The notes under the pieces: generated by a model
Database searches by the model: none
The model's input: only the letters and a program-made list of their open reading frames with translations
What the model was told of the DNA's origin: nothing
Program-made: the position numbers and the translations under genes
Part shown: piece by piece, positions 11,908 through 23,086 of the stretch
Numbering within the stretch: position 1 is the first letter of the stretch
Layout: the number at the start of each line of letters is the position of its first letter
Assembly (NCBI GenBank): GCA_016490735.1
Contig: JAEMWC010000097.1
Location: forward strand, 562,501 to 626,500
Origin: Pachyseris speciosa
Lineage: Eukaryota; Cnidaria; Anthozoa; Scleractinia; Pachyseridae
Direction: 5' to 3'
Length of the DNA stretch: 64,000 nt

Positions 11908-12132
11908 TCATTTTTCATCTTCTTTGGCCTCAACTTTGGCAAGCAACTCCAGTCGCGCATTTTCTGGAAGGTGCAGAAACAGTGGACTCCGTAGAACGTT
12001 CAAATCGTCTTGAATCTTAGTTATGGAATCTTTGATCTCGTTGTATCTTTTCACGTCGAAAGTCTTCCTCTTGGAAAGTTTGTGGAAAAACATTAGAAAC
12101 TGCCTGTCACGGGCATCATTGTACATAAATTC
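11908..12132 (-). CDS. MCU: MCU exon 6 (C-terminal matrix helix, stop)
   Basis: Starts after TTTTTCTAG with [18 protein letters not shown], the conserved post-TM2 matrix segment, and ends in an acidic/lysine tail before the stop at 11908. Confidence 0.97.
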   Translation of the reverse strand, partial: EFMYNDARDRQFLMFFHKLSKRKTFDVKRYNEIKDSITKIQDDLNVLRSPLFLHLPENARLELLAKVEAKEDEK

Positions 12133-15100
12133 CTAGAAAAAGGGATTGTTTTTCTGGTTAAAGCCTTTCGAAGCGGACTAACTTGAGCAAACTAAAGGAC
12201 CTGGCAAACAAGGACACATTGTTGCGGACACATTGTTGCTCATGATGTTTCTTGGGTGAGCAAATGAGCGGGACACAAAAATAATGTTGTGTTTCCATGC
12301 TGCGTAAACTGGGAAACATTTGCTGAGGACACAAAATGTTTCTGAGAAAAACCAGAAACATTTTGTGTGTCTCGGACGCAACAAACGTTGGGCGCGCAGG
12401 CAAACAGGGAAAGCTTTGTGTCCGCAACAATGTGTCCTCGTTTGCCAGGGCCTTAAAGAAAATTAACTAAAAAAATGATATCGACATTCCTTTCTACTAA
12501 CTGAAAGCAGATATATGGGATTACAGGTTAGTGCGTCACAGCGTTTCAAAACAGGTATCAAACGGATCAAACAGCAAAAGCAAACTTAGACTAAAGCGGA
12601 AATCAGAAGAGTGGTTCTTTAATCTACTGTCTTAGATTGAATTGGAAGGAAGAAGGCTGGAGGATCTCAGACAAAAATAGACTGCTGGCAGCCCCTTTTA
12701 GGATAGTCAAAGTGCAATCCATCAACAGTGTGGTGAGTAATAGTGCGGTGAGACTGAAGCGAGGAGAAAAGAGCGTAAAGAGACTGGGGAAGAGGCGCCT
12801 CTCCCCCAGGCTCCCCTCAGCACATTCGCTTCAGGTTTCTCACCAGTCTTCCCACACTATTGGCTTGAGCTCCTCACTATCCAGAATGGGATGGCTAGCA
12901 GTCGAAGACAAAAATAAAACAAGCAAACAACACTTACTCCATCCCTGCGCTCACTCTTCCTACCTCATGCAAAAATAATAAGCTAACAAAAACGCAACAA
13001 TGGCAACTCACCACTGTAAAATTACTAATATGTGTGTAACTAGACACTTTACAAAGCATATAACTTGCAAAATAGTAGAGGTTGTTGTAAGAGTGTTTCC
13101 TTTTGAAAGTGGACTGTACTAACAAAAAAAGACCTTCTCACCTGCCTAGTAAGAACAAAGTAAGCGTAAGCAGCCATTGCCGTGCCATATCCCACAAAGT
13201 AAGTTACAGGTTCCATGATATCCCAAGAGTACTCCCACCAGGTCAGCCGGGCCAGCAGACCAAACTGCAGTGCCATGTAAGCCAGTCCACCCCATACGAC
13301 CGCAGTGGTTCGCGATGCAGATTTGCGATCAATTTCTGTTTTGAGATCTTCTAAAGGTTTGAGTTCCAGCTGCAGCTTCTCAAGCTCTTGCATGAGATAT
13401 CGCTCTTTTTCCAGCTTAAAAATTAAAGTAACATATGAGATTAATTTATGAGATCTTCTCCTAATAAAAGGCTATCTCAGGAAAGGAGAAGTTACAGAGT
13501 GGCTGACTTGTTGCTCCCAGTTCCTACCTCAATCTCTCCCAGGTTCCACACACTTCTTAACTTGTCCTGACCCATTCTTTTTCATTTCCCACTTCATTCT
13601 TTCCCAGTTCCCACCCTCTTCTCTTGCATCTCCCATTCTATTCCCTCTCACTTTAAACCCTCTTTCAGTTTCTACTCCATTTTCTCCAAGTTTGCACCTC
13701 ACTCTCTCCATGCCATCTCCCTGATTTCCCAATCCTTTCTCTCTTTTCCCATGCCTGTATAGCTCCCATCCTCTTCTTTCCTACCTGCCACCAACTTCTA
13801 TACCAGCACCTAACCCCCTTGTCCTCTTGTTCATACCCTTTCTATTTGAGCTCCCACCCAGTCACTTCCAATACACCCTTCCACCCATTTCCATTCTCAT
13901 CCCCAACTCTACCAGTACCTACCTTCTTTTATCATTTCCAACCCCATTTTCCCTGATTCCAACGACTTCTTTCCTTGTTCTCATGCCTTACTCGTCTAAA
14001 TGTTACTGTCCTCTCTCCCAGTTCCCACCCAATTCTAACCCAGTTTCCATTCCCTCTCTCCCATCTTCCACCCTTAAATTATCCCAGTAGCTCCCCCCAG
14101 CTCCCCCACCAACTCCCTGCAACTTATCAACAACCATACCCAGTGCAGAACAGCTGGAACTGCACCAAAGCATGACATTTCAACCGAGGCCCAATTCAGA
14201 TGCCACACTTTTCAAGAACCGAACCTAATGCATTCAATTAAGTACATGAGCACATTCCTCTGAATCAATAAAGAATGGCTATTTTAATTTGTAAAGGCTC
14301 AGCTGTTCTTTTTGCCTGAAGGGGGCGGAAATTTTGACTTTGCAACAGCTTTGATTCAGATACTGAACTTTTTATGTACCAAACCTAATGCATAAATTAT
14401 TATATTTTACATAATTAAGCAGTTTTACTCAGAACTGGAACTGTATTAGGAATGCCTGTGGAATGGTAAATTAAGTTCAGTGTCTGAATCAACAGGCATT
14501 ATTTTGTTAATTTGGGTAGGTCCAAATTCGAATTAAGTTCAGCTTATAAAAAAAGTTTGGAGTCTGAATCAAGCCTGAAATTCAAACAATGTATCAAGGA
14601 AGATTTCTTTGCATACCTGATGTTGTTCTATGTTCATTGCACTGTACAATTGGTGAACCAAGGTTTTGACGTGTGCAACTGTCCTAAAGTCATCAATGGG
14701 AGGCTTACCTATGGAAAAGAAATCAACTTTCTTGACGCAAAAGCAGCATAAATACATTGATTTGCCTTCAAATAAAAAATAGCCCAACATGAAAGTTTTT
14801 TTATTTTGCTTTTGTCTTGCACAAAGCCCTTCTGTTACCAAAGAAACCAGTTTCAATTCAGTATCATTGATATTACATTATGTCTGTTGTCGAGAGTATA
14901 TTTGATTGCCAAGAGATCTGATGGGTGTGATTTTAGACTACACAAGTGGGGTCTGCGGCAGAACCGTGCTACTTTGAGTTCCCAAGGGAAACAAAAAATA
15001 GCTTGAATTATCAGGGGTTCAAGTTTATTGCACCGGGGTGGTGTTGAATTTCAAGTATTCTGTTAATCCAATAAGAGCCTTTTGCTAAAAAGGTTTAGTT

Positions 15101-17499
15101 TGGGAAATTAAGCTAAAATGTTAAGAGAACTCTAATGAGAAAACTAAAGCTGATATCTGGGTAAGGGCACCACCATGTGATGACATTTCACCTCAGTTCA
15201 GTTCAGTTTTATTCACACTTATTCAAACATAATATTAACATACAAGAAGACGATTTGTAGACACATCACTCAGTTACATTCTGAGGTTAGAGTTAGAGTT
15301 ATCAGGGTCAATTTTACCCAAGGGGAAGCAAAATTACCAGTAGTCTGAGTTAGTGGGGAGTTACGGTAGTTAACAGAGTTTGAGTTAGCAGGGATCAAAT
15401 CCCCAGTTCTACTCAAGTACAAAGCTTTAGTTCAGGTTCTAGTCCTTATTTTGGATTCCACTTCCTGAAAGATCAGGATTGGTACCAAAAACCAATTTTA
15501 CAAACCATCATGGACAAATATTCTGACCATGAAATTCCCTGAAATTATCTTTTGAGTTTTCTTGACTCATGTCACAGTTTCCTAACTTTCCTCTGACCTT
15601 GAAAAACCTGTTTCTCCCTGACCTCTCCCTGAACATGACAAACCTAAACATTCTCAAACATCGACTTCTTCCTGCAAACAGAGTTGTCATTATCAACAAG
15701 TCCTTTCTCCTCTAATGGGAGCACAGGGTCACCAGCATGCCCATATCTCTGTTTCTATGACTTGAACAGAGGTGTTTTTCGGGGACAGGTGATCGACCCA
15801 TCGCCTTCTGACCCTACATAACCCTGAGAAGTATGATAGAACAGACCACAGTACCAAAACTGTGCATCCTTCTCTTCTTAAAGAGTGTGTGGGTTCTTTT
15901 ACATTCCTATAACATCACTGCTCAATAATGCAATCATCTGAATTGGACTGAGACAGGTGTTGAGCACACAGCCTGTACGATTTTACCAATTCTTTTAAGA
16001 CCCTGGTTTGTGGACCAGTCTAGGATTTGAACCCACAACTGACAGTCTGGTGCTCTACAAACTGAGCTCATTGATGGTTTACAGAGACTATACAGAGTTG
16101 TGGCCTTATTTAGTAAGAGTCCCTGCAAATACAAGAATTGGTCACCAAGTTAACCAAGAAATGGAAGTTTTGGTTTCAAGATTCCAATTACTGTACGTAC
16201 TTACTTTCATCAGGAACTGATACGAGGTATGAGTCCTCATTTAACACCAATTTGAAATTGGATTGTAGCAACACATCTACACCTGTGCTGCCAGATATCC
16301 TGGAACCATCTTCATTGTAGACAGTGGCCCTTTCGATGCCTTTGTCTTCTGCTTGTAAGTCGTGAAGGAAATCTTTCACGGTGTGAGTCAGTGGTCGTAG
16401 AGTAAACTCACATTTTTCCCTTCTGGAAGGCAGAGGAATGGAAATGACAGGAAAACCACACTTGAAAGCAACTGTGACATTATCTGCAAGATTCAGAAAG
16501 AAGACAGCACAAGGAATGATTTAGCTAACCAACAATAATATTACATTAGGGTTTTCCAGTTGACGTCATCACAAGAAAAGGCGGATTAGTCATGAACAAT
16601 CTTTTCATGCATTCTCTTAGCATTGAAGTCAGAGCTGCAGGTGGCACATTGCTGTCCTGCCACAAAAGAACAGCCTGATACCATATAAACAGTGGTATGA
16701 CCAAGCTTGGCTTCATTGCAAAGGTCACATTTTTAACCTGGAAGTCCATGCAGCTATCGAAGTCGTCTCTCACAACTGCAATGACCACCAGATTCAAGGC
16801 TTTAGACTTTTCCTTTTCAAAATAAATTTTGACTTGTTGTGTTCTCTTGAAGTCAGCAGTAACAGCTTTAGCAGTATTAATAAATGATTATTATCTGTGT
16901 CAAATGTTTGTTACTCAAAGCAGACAGAGGCTTATATGTAGATTACTGTATTCCCTCGAATAATAGCCCCCCTCACCCCTGAAGTGGAGTCTGATCCGGC
17001 AAAACTGATCAGTGACGATTCAAGCTCTGACGCCGAGGATATTGACATTGAAAATTAATCAAATTTGGAACTCTTAAAAAGCTTGTGTTCAGTTGTTATT
17101 CAATGGGATAGTAAAACAAAATGTTTAAGGCATTACTTCCAGTAAGCGATATTTGAAATAATCACCTCCTCAAATAACCGCCTTCCCTCAAATAATCGCC
17201 CCCTTTTGGTGGGAAAAAGTAAATCGACCCTGGCTATTATTCAAGGAAATACGGTAATTTCTACATAAAACTGCATGAATTAGTAATTTATTTTTGAAAA
17301 GCCAATCTACAGGCATGGACGCTGAACTTTTCCTTCTCTTTGGCTAAGTATTTTTTCTACCAGGTACAATATGATGTTTCGGCGCATTTCTTCAGAACAG
17401 CTGATCATTCAGGAATCCTGATGGTTGAATAATAACTGTCAAATCATGCTCTGTCCACTGAATATTAAAACTGAATGTAGATTGCAGATGGAAAATTCC

Positions 17500-17557
<58 letters not shown>

Positions 17558-18317
17558 CTTTATTAATGTGTCAAGAGATTTAGCTGACAAGCTAATTGGG
17601 GACACAAACAATACAATACCTAGAATATTTTTGTTGGCCTGCAGAATTGAGCAGTAAATTTGTGAGTGAGGTACGAATAACGTACGTGTTAAGGGCCCTA
17701 CGTGTTAATCAGATGACAAATCTTGAGTAGTCCTACCATCATGGAAAACTCTACAAATATCATGGATAAACCACTCCTCACAAGTCTCGACAAGCTTATT
17801 AAGAGCACAACAGCCGGTTTTTAGCTCACTGCTCGACTTGTGATAAGTGTAAGTTCGTCAGTAGTCATATAAGAAAGCACATACGAATTTGAAGTCTTTT
17901 CAGTACAGAATTTGTACCTAACAGTCAGCACGACTTACATTGTACTGTATTATACCATGCATGCTAGGAGAAACTAATCGAACGTCTGATCATGAGCAAC
18001 ATTGTCTTGAGTAGTTCTTACCATTTCTGTACGCCGTAGACAGACAAATCCAATTCTTCCGTATCCTGTTAAATATCATACGATCATGAGGAACACCCTG
18101 AAAATAAGCACAGATGTGTAAACATGGAAATGAAGCTGTAAATTAAAACGACGGTATTCAATTTGCATTTGCAAATGTACGCTTTGCCCAATGTTACCGG
18201 AGACTAAGTTATGGATCTTTAAAAGCTGCATAATTATAGCGTTGTTCAGTTTACCTTCGCGGTGAAAAAGGTGAACACGGTTCGACAAGATCGCCATCTC
18301 CTCGATAAGCCCGCCAT
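11908..18317 (-). CDS. MCU: mitochondrial calcium uniporter pore subunit, complete six-exon gene
   Basis: Six exons join with consistent phases into 335 codons: 18255-18317, 18022-18097, 16205-16483, 14617-14708, 13142-13414, 11908-12132. The N-terminus is Arg-rich ([21 protein letters not shown] over two-strand-free exon 1), as expected of a mitochondrial targeting peptide. Residues ~47-140 match the matrix N-terminal domain, ~171-205 a coiled coil, ~206-230 TM1, and ~237-261 TM2. Trp234-Glu238 is WDIME, the pore signature; its Asp/Glu ring binds Ca2+. The Arg and Glu before the motif ([14 protein letters not shown]) are those of MCU, where the paralogue MCUb has Trp and Val. The start lies in a plausible context (CAAACATGG). 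The human protein is 351 aa. No breaks seen. Neighbour MICU1 diverges from it. Confidence 0.95.
12196..12453. mobile_element. PIF/Harbinger-type MITE with TAA target duplication
   Basis: Ends AGGACCTGGCAAAC and GTTTGCCAGGGCCT are inverted; TAA lies at both flanks (12193-12195, 12454-12456). The interior repeats GGACACATTGTTGC in both orientations. It sits 64 bp inside the last MCU intron. Confidence 0.8.
12672..12907 (+). repeat. dispersed repeat, inverted partner of 10621-10835
   Basis: Starts GACTGCTGGCAG and ends CTAGCAGTC, so it also has short inverted ends of its own. Lies in the MCU intron. Confidence 0.65.
13142..13414 (-). CDS. MCU: MCU exon 5 (coiled coil, both TM helices, DIME)
   Basis: 91 in-phase codons carry the coiled coil, [12 protein letters not shown] of TM1, the short loop with the WDIMEP signature, and TM2. 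Acceptor TTTTTAAG, donor GGCAG|GTGAGA. Confidence 0.98.
13505..14150. repeat. pyrimidine-rich degenerate minisatellite in MCU intron 4
   Basis: About 640 bp almost free of G on the plus strand, built of loose variants of TTCCCAGTTCCCACC. Open frames through it are low-complexity artefacts. Confidence 0.75.
14617..14708 (-). CDS. MCU: MCU exon 4
   Basis: Encodes [18 protein letters not shown], matching the linker helix before the coiled coil. Acceptor TTCCATAG, donor CATCAG|GTATGC. Confidence 0.96.
15970..16080 (-). pseudogene. degraded tRNA-like/SINE remnant
   Basis: The minus strand shows an A-box-like GAGCTCAGTTTGTAGAGCA and a B box GTGGGTTCAAATCC at tRNA spacing, but no acceptor pairing. 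It lies in the MCU intron just downstream of exon 3. Confidence 0.5.
16205..16483 (-). CDS. MCU: MCU exon 3 (N-terminal domain)
   Basis: Encodes [16 protein letters not shown] and [16 protein letters not shown], clear equivalents of the vertebrate MCU matrix domain. Acceptor CTTGCAG, donor GAAA|GTAAGT; phase 2 in, phase 1 out. Confidence 0.97.
16546..16860 (-). other. unassigned open frame in MCU intron 2
   Basis: A frame open for over 100 codons (containing [19 protein letters not shown]) with protein-like composition. It does not fit MCU and no family was recognised. Most likely a transposon remnant; a nested gene cannot be excluded. Confidence 0.3.
16946..17254. mobile_element. pogo/Tigger-type deletion derivative
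   Basis: TIRs CTGTATTCCCTCGAATAATAG and its inverted counterpart ending ATACGG are flanked by TA on both sides. Inside, 16981-17058 reads [20 protein letters not shown] followed by a few acidic residues and a stop, like the acidic C-terminus of pogo-family transposases. The rest of the transposase is missing. Confidence 0.7.
17497..17557. repeat. (GATA)n microsatellite
   Basis: About 15 uninterrupted GATA/TAGA units in MCU intron 2. Confidence 0.97.
18022..18097 (-). CDS. MCU: MCU exon 2
   Basis: Acceptor TTATTTTCAG and donor AAATG|GTAAG. 25 codons plus one base; the split codon completes an Asp directly before the conserved NVTV of exon 3. Confidence 0.88.
18255..18317 (-). CDS. MCU: MCU exon 1 (start codon, targeting peptide)
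   Basis: ATG at 18317-18315 opens 21 codons with several Arg and no acidic residues, ending at the donor GCGAAG|GTAAAC in phase 0. This exon has no conserved domain, so it is placed by frame, donor site and mitochondrial-peptide character. Confidence 0.8.
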
Positions 18318-18557
18318 GTTTGTGTTCCTGCCGGCGAACAAAATTTGAATGAACAACACTGGGGTGGGGTGGATCAGTTACCCATAGGAGCCAGCACATA
18401 CTTATAATAATTATATTTGTTATACCAGCCTTGCTTTTCCAAGATTTTTCATATTTTTTTCTCCCATCTATCATTTTTCTTTGAGATTATTCTCGAACAA
18501 AATAATCGAATGCTATTTTTCTTTCGCGTGGAACTGGCAAAGCGTTCATGCCCATAA

Positions 18558-18758
18558 AGCCCGCCGCACACGTGAGGAAACAGCTGAGCAAAATGCCTTG
18601 CGAGGAAGATGGCTCAGCCGTTTCCTCAGTTGATATTGATCTCACGGCCTCGCGAGGCGAAAATCTCACAAAATTTCGCCGCACACGTGAGGAAACGGCT
18701 GAGCCATCTGCCTCGCGAGGCATTTTGCTCAGCTGCTTCCTTCACGGTGCGGCGGGCT
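18558..18758. mobile_element. PIF/Harbinger-type MITE nested in the foldback end
   Basis: Inverted ends AGCCCGCCGCACACGTGAGG and GGTGCGGCGGGCT, with TAA at 18755-18757 and 18759-18761. Removing it rejoins CCCATAAGACTTCCC, which matches the foldback's right end; this shows the insertion happened later than the foldback. Confidence 0.85.
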
Positions 18759-18928
18759 TAAGACTTCCCATACATAACATATTGGAGCATTATGTATACC
18801 ACACAAAGTGTCTCTATACTCGTACCCCAAGTTAACCTCGTTCATACACCACAAGGACACTGCCTATAAAAGGGATAGCTCCTCCCCTCTTTGCCACGCA
18901 ATTTCTGCTTGAACGACTTTTTTCAATA

Positions 18929-19077
18929 GGTGGTTTTCACGTTACGTCATCGCCGCCATGTTGGAGGACGTAAACAATAGATCTCTCATTAGCTCCTTTT
19001 GTTTGTCCTCCAGCATTTGCACTTTTAATTTCACAATTGTTATCTATGTCTCCAGAGATTGGCTAAAAACCACCTAT
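18929..19077. mobile_element. short MITE with AGGTGGTTTT ends
   Basis: Ends TAGGTGGTTTT and AAAACCACCTA are inverted; interior includes GCCGCCATGTTGGAGGACG. 149 bp, non-coding, inserted within the foldback's left arm. Confidence 0.6.
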
Positions 19078-19335
19078 ATGACGGACCCAGTGAGCAAGGA
19101 GGGACGCCAGTAAACATAGAAGAAGGATATATAACATCATTCTCAGTCGAAGTTACTCAATTCTGGTCACTAAAGTTGGAAAACCTGAAGTTCAACTTTC
19201 ATTTTGTCCGAATGCAATAAATTTTGAATTTCTCGTATCGCGCCCCTGATGTTGACGGGTCGACGTCTGGAATGAAATGACTGACGGCTCGCCCAGTCCA
19301 ACGTTCCTTATAAAGGCAGTGTCCGTGTTTATTAA

Positions 19336-19655
19336 AGGGGCAGTGTCACGCTATTGTACCATCACTTTAAAAAGCTTAAAACTGCCAATGCATCAGTGGA
19401 AACCTTAAAATAATGGTCTAGTTTTATTGCCAAAGACTGTAGTACTGCATTGACACCATAAACTTCTGTATTCCATGTAAGATGACGAGGATGGAAATGG
19501 ATTGAAACTTGAAAAAACTTGCCAGTTTTTGCAAAATTTCAGCTATGCATTGAAAAATCACCAAAAAAATTATTATGGTTAGCTCTTCCTGCTAAAATTT
19601 CATTGGAATTCATCTTGCTGATCCTGTAGAAGCATTTTTTGCACGATAACTCACC
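19336..19655 (+). mobile_element. truncated piggyBac-type MITE
   Basis: Begins at TTAA with AGGGGCAGTGTCACGC and matches the complete element at 45059-45449 in inverse orientation. It is cut off where the minisatellite begins, so its right end is lost. Confidence 0.65.
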
Positions 19656-21290
19656 TATTCTAAGTTAACCACGTTTACCCTCGTCTACCCTAAGTTAGCC
19701 ATTTTATATCCCGTTCACCCTCACCTATTCTAAGTTAACCACGTTTACCCTCATCTTCCCCAACTTAGCCACCTTATATCTCGTTGACCCTCATCTACCC
19801 CAAGTTAACCTCGTTCTACCACGTTAACCCTCATTTACCCAAGTTAACTTCGTTCTATCACGTTAACCCTCGTCTACCCTAAATTAACCACGTTTATCCT
19901 CATCTACCCTAAGTTAGCCACTTTACTACGTTAACCCTCACCTATTATAAGTTAACCACGTTTACTCTCATCTACCCCAAGTTAGCCATTTTATATCCCG
20001 TTCACCCTCACCTATTCTAAGCTAACCACGTTTACCCTCATCTACGCCAACTTAGCCACTTAATATCTCGTTGACCCTCATCTACCCCAAGTTAACCTCG
20101 TTCTACCACGTTAACCCTCATTTGCCCAAGTTAACCTCGTTCTATCACGTTAACCCTTATCTACCCTAAATTAACCACGTTTACCCTCATCTACCCTAAG
20201 TTAGCCACTTTATACCACGTTAACCCTCACCTATTATAAGTTAACCACGTTTACCCTCATCTACCCAAAGTTAGCCGCTTTATACCTCGTTGACCCTCAT
20301 CTACCCCAAGTTAACTTCGTTCTACCACGTTTACCCTCATCTACCCTAAATTAACCACGTTTACCCTCATCTACCCTAAGTTAACCACGATAACCCTCCT
20401 CCACTCTAAGTTAACCAAGTTAACCCTCATCTACCCTAAGTTAGCCACTTTTTATCCTCGTTAACCCTCACCTATTCTAAGTTAACCACGTTTACCCTCA
20501 TCTACCCTAAGTTAGCCACTTTATACCACGTTAACCCTCACCTATTCTAAGTTAACCACGTTTACCCTCATCTACCCAAAGTTAGCTGCTTTATACCTCG
20601 TTGACCCTCATCTACCCCAAGTTAACCTCGTTCTATCACGTTTACCCTCATCTACCCTAAATTAACCACGTTTACCCTCATCTACCCTAAGTTAATCACG
20701 ATAACCCTCCTCCACTCTAATTTAACCAAGTTAACCTCATCTACCCTAAGTTAGCCACTTTTTATCCTCGTTAACCCTCACCTATTATAAGTTAACCACG
20801 TTTACCCTCATCTACCCCAAGTTAGCCGCTTTATACCTCGTTGACCCTCATCTACCCCAAGTTAACCTCGTTCTATCACGTTTACCCTCATCTACCCTAA
20901 ATTAACCACGTTTACCCTCATTTACCCTAAGTTAATCACGATAACCCTCCTCCACTCTAAGTTAACCAAGTTAACCATCATCTACCCTAAGTTAGCCACT
21001 TTTTATCCTCGTTAACCCTCACCTATTCTAAGTTAACCACGTTTACCCTCATCTATCCTAAGTTGGCCACGTTATACCTCGTTGACCCTCATCTACCCCA
21101 AGTTATTCTCGTTCTACCTTGTTAACCCTAATCTACTCTAAGTTAACCACGTTTACCCTCATCTACCCTACATTGGCCGCTTTATGCCTCGCTGACCCTC
21201 ATCTATTTCAAGTTAACCTCGTTCTACCACGTTAATCCTCATGTACTCTAAGTTAACCAAGTTTACCCTCATCTACCCTAAGTTGGCCAC
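19652..21290. repeat. minisatellite arm 1 of the foldback
   Basis: Units such as CTAAGTTAACCACGTTTACC (30 bp in full) alternate with ~40-bp units containing TTAGCCACTTTATACCACG, making a loose ~70-bp higher-order repeat with base changes but few indels. Confidence 0.95.
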
Positions 21291-21450
21291 AAAATGTGCA
21301 ATAGTTAATTTTGGGGGTCACGATTTAACGTTAAATCTTAATCTTGTTAAATCCCTGATGAAGTCTGTGTGATCAGACGAAATCGGTCGGATAATAAACA
21401 TAGTTGACAAGATCTGTTGCTGTGTGCTGCTTACTAGTTTTTGTTTAAAA
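21291..21450. other. loop segment between the minisatellite arms
   Basis: About 160 bp of non-repeat sequence: a perfect GATTTAACGTTAAATC palindrome, a hammerhead-like core, an AATAAA-like ATAATAAAC, then a CTGTTGCTGTGTGCTG run. Confidence 0.8.
21355..21382 (+). ncRNA. hammerhead-ribozyme-like core
   Basis: CTGATGA, one extra A, a perfect 5-bp stem GTCTG/CAGAC with loop TGTGAT, then GAAA: the CUGANGA...GAAA core of hammerhead ribozymes. The extra A before stem II is not in the consensus, and stems I and III are unclear; ATCTTGT (21341 region) can pair with ACAAGAT near 21410. Possibly a decayed or variant ribozyme of a retroelement. Confidence 0.4.
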
Positions 21451-22985
21451 AATGGTATAAAATGGCTAACTTAGGGTAGATGATGGTAAACGTGGTTAAC
21501 TTAGAGTAGGTGAGGGTGAACGGGGTATAAAGTGGCTAACTTAGAGTAGATGAGGGTAAACGTGGTTAACTTAGAGTAGATGAGGGTTAACGTGGTAGAA
21601 CGAGGTTAACTTAAAGTAGATGAGGGTCAACAAGGTATAGAGCGGCCAACTTATGGTAGATGAGGGTAAACGTGGTTAACCTAAAGGGTAGATGTGGGAA
21701 AACGTGGTAGAACGAGGTCAACTTAGAGTAGATGAGGGTTAACGTGGTAGAACGAGGGTAACTTAGAGTAGACGAAGGTTAACGAGGTAGAACGATGTTA
21801 ACTTGGGTAGATGATGGTCAACGAGGTATAAAGTGGCCAACTTAGGGTAGATGAGGGTAAACGTGGTTAACTTAGAATAGGTGAGGGTTAACGTGGTATA
21901 AAGTGGCTAGCTTAGGGTAGATGAGGATAAACGTTGTTAACTTAGAGTACATGAGGGTTAACGTTGTAGAACGAGGTTAACTTGGGGTAGATGAGGGTCA
22001 ACGAGGTATAAAGTGGCTAACTTAGGGTAGATGAGGGTAAACGTGGTTGACTTAGATTAGATGACTTGAATGAGGTTAACTTTGGGTAGATGCAGGTCAA
22101 CGAGGGATAAAGTGGTCAAGTTAGGGTCAATGAGGGTCAACGTGGTATAAAATGGCTAACTTATTTGAATTATTTGAATTATTTGTTTCTGTATTTGCTC
22201 GGCCCCACTAGCCTTTGTGCTATAAATACTGCCGAGGGTAAATATTTAATTTTTAATTAACTTAGGGTAGATGAGGGTACACGTGGTTAACTTAGAAAAT
22301 ATGAGGATTAACGAGGTAGAACGAGGTTAACTTAGGGTAGAAGAAGGTCAACGGAGTATAAAGCAGCCAACTTTGGGTAGATGAGGGTAAGTGTTGTTAA
22401 CTTAGAGTAGATGAGGGTTAATGTGGTAGAACGAGGTTAAATTGAAATAGATGAGGGTCAACGGGGTATAAAGTGGCCAACTTAGGGTAGATGAGGGTAA
22501 ACGTGCTAAACTTAGAGTAGATGAGGGTCAACGAGGTATATAGTGGCTGACTTAGGGTAGATGAGAGTAAATGTAGTTAACTTAGAGTACACGAGGATTA
22601 ACGTGGTAGAACGAGGTTAACTTGGGGTAGATGAGGGTCAACGAGGTATAAAGCGGCTAACTTAGGATAGATGAGGGTATACGAGGTTAACTTAGAGTAG
22701 ATAAGGGTTAACGTGGTAGAACGAAGTTAACTTGGGGTAAATGAGGGTCAACGAGGTATAAAGCGGCTAACTTAGGGTAGATGAGGGTAAACGTGGTAGA
22801 ACGAAGTTAACTTGGGGTAGATGAGGGTCAACGAGGTATAAAGCGGCTAACTTATGGTAGATGAGGAAAACGCGATAGGTTAACTTGGGATAGATAAAGG
22901 TTAACGAGATATAATGTGGCTAACTAATGGTAGATGTGGGTAAACGAGGTATAAAGTGGCCAGGTTAGGTTAGATGAGGAAAAGG
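21451..22985. repeat. minisatellite arm 2 of the foldback (inverted)
   Basis: Same units as arm 1 on the other strand (TTAGGGTAGATGAGGGTAAA and relatives). Interrupted at about 22160-22262 by a LINE-type 3' tail with GCCGAGGGTAAATA. Confidence 0.95.
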
Positions 22986-23086
22986 GGTTCTCGTAGGCAA
23001 ACTTGGTAGAAATATGGTGTAAAAGGACACTTTGTATGGTATATATAAAGCTCTAAAATGTTATGTATGGGACGTCTTATGGGCCT

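Noticed and set aside
13142..13414. Assignment as the dominant-negative paralogue MCUb
   Set aside because: The Arg and Glu before WDIME that distinguish MCU from MCUb are present.
13529..14175. Long frames in the MCU intron
   Set aside because: Low-complexity pyrimidine tract lacking stops by composition.
19652..22985. CRISPR array or telomere
   Set aside because: Units are degenerate, lack spacers, and the host is eukaryotic; the TTAACC-like words are part of longer minisatellite units.
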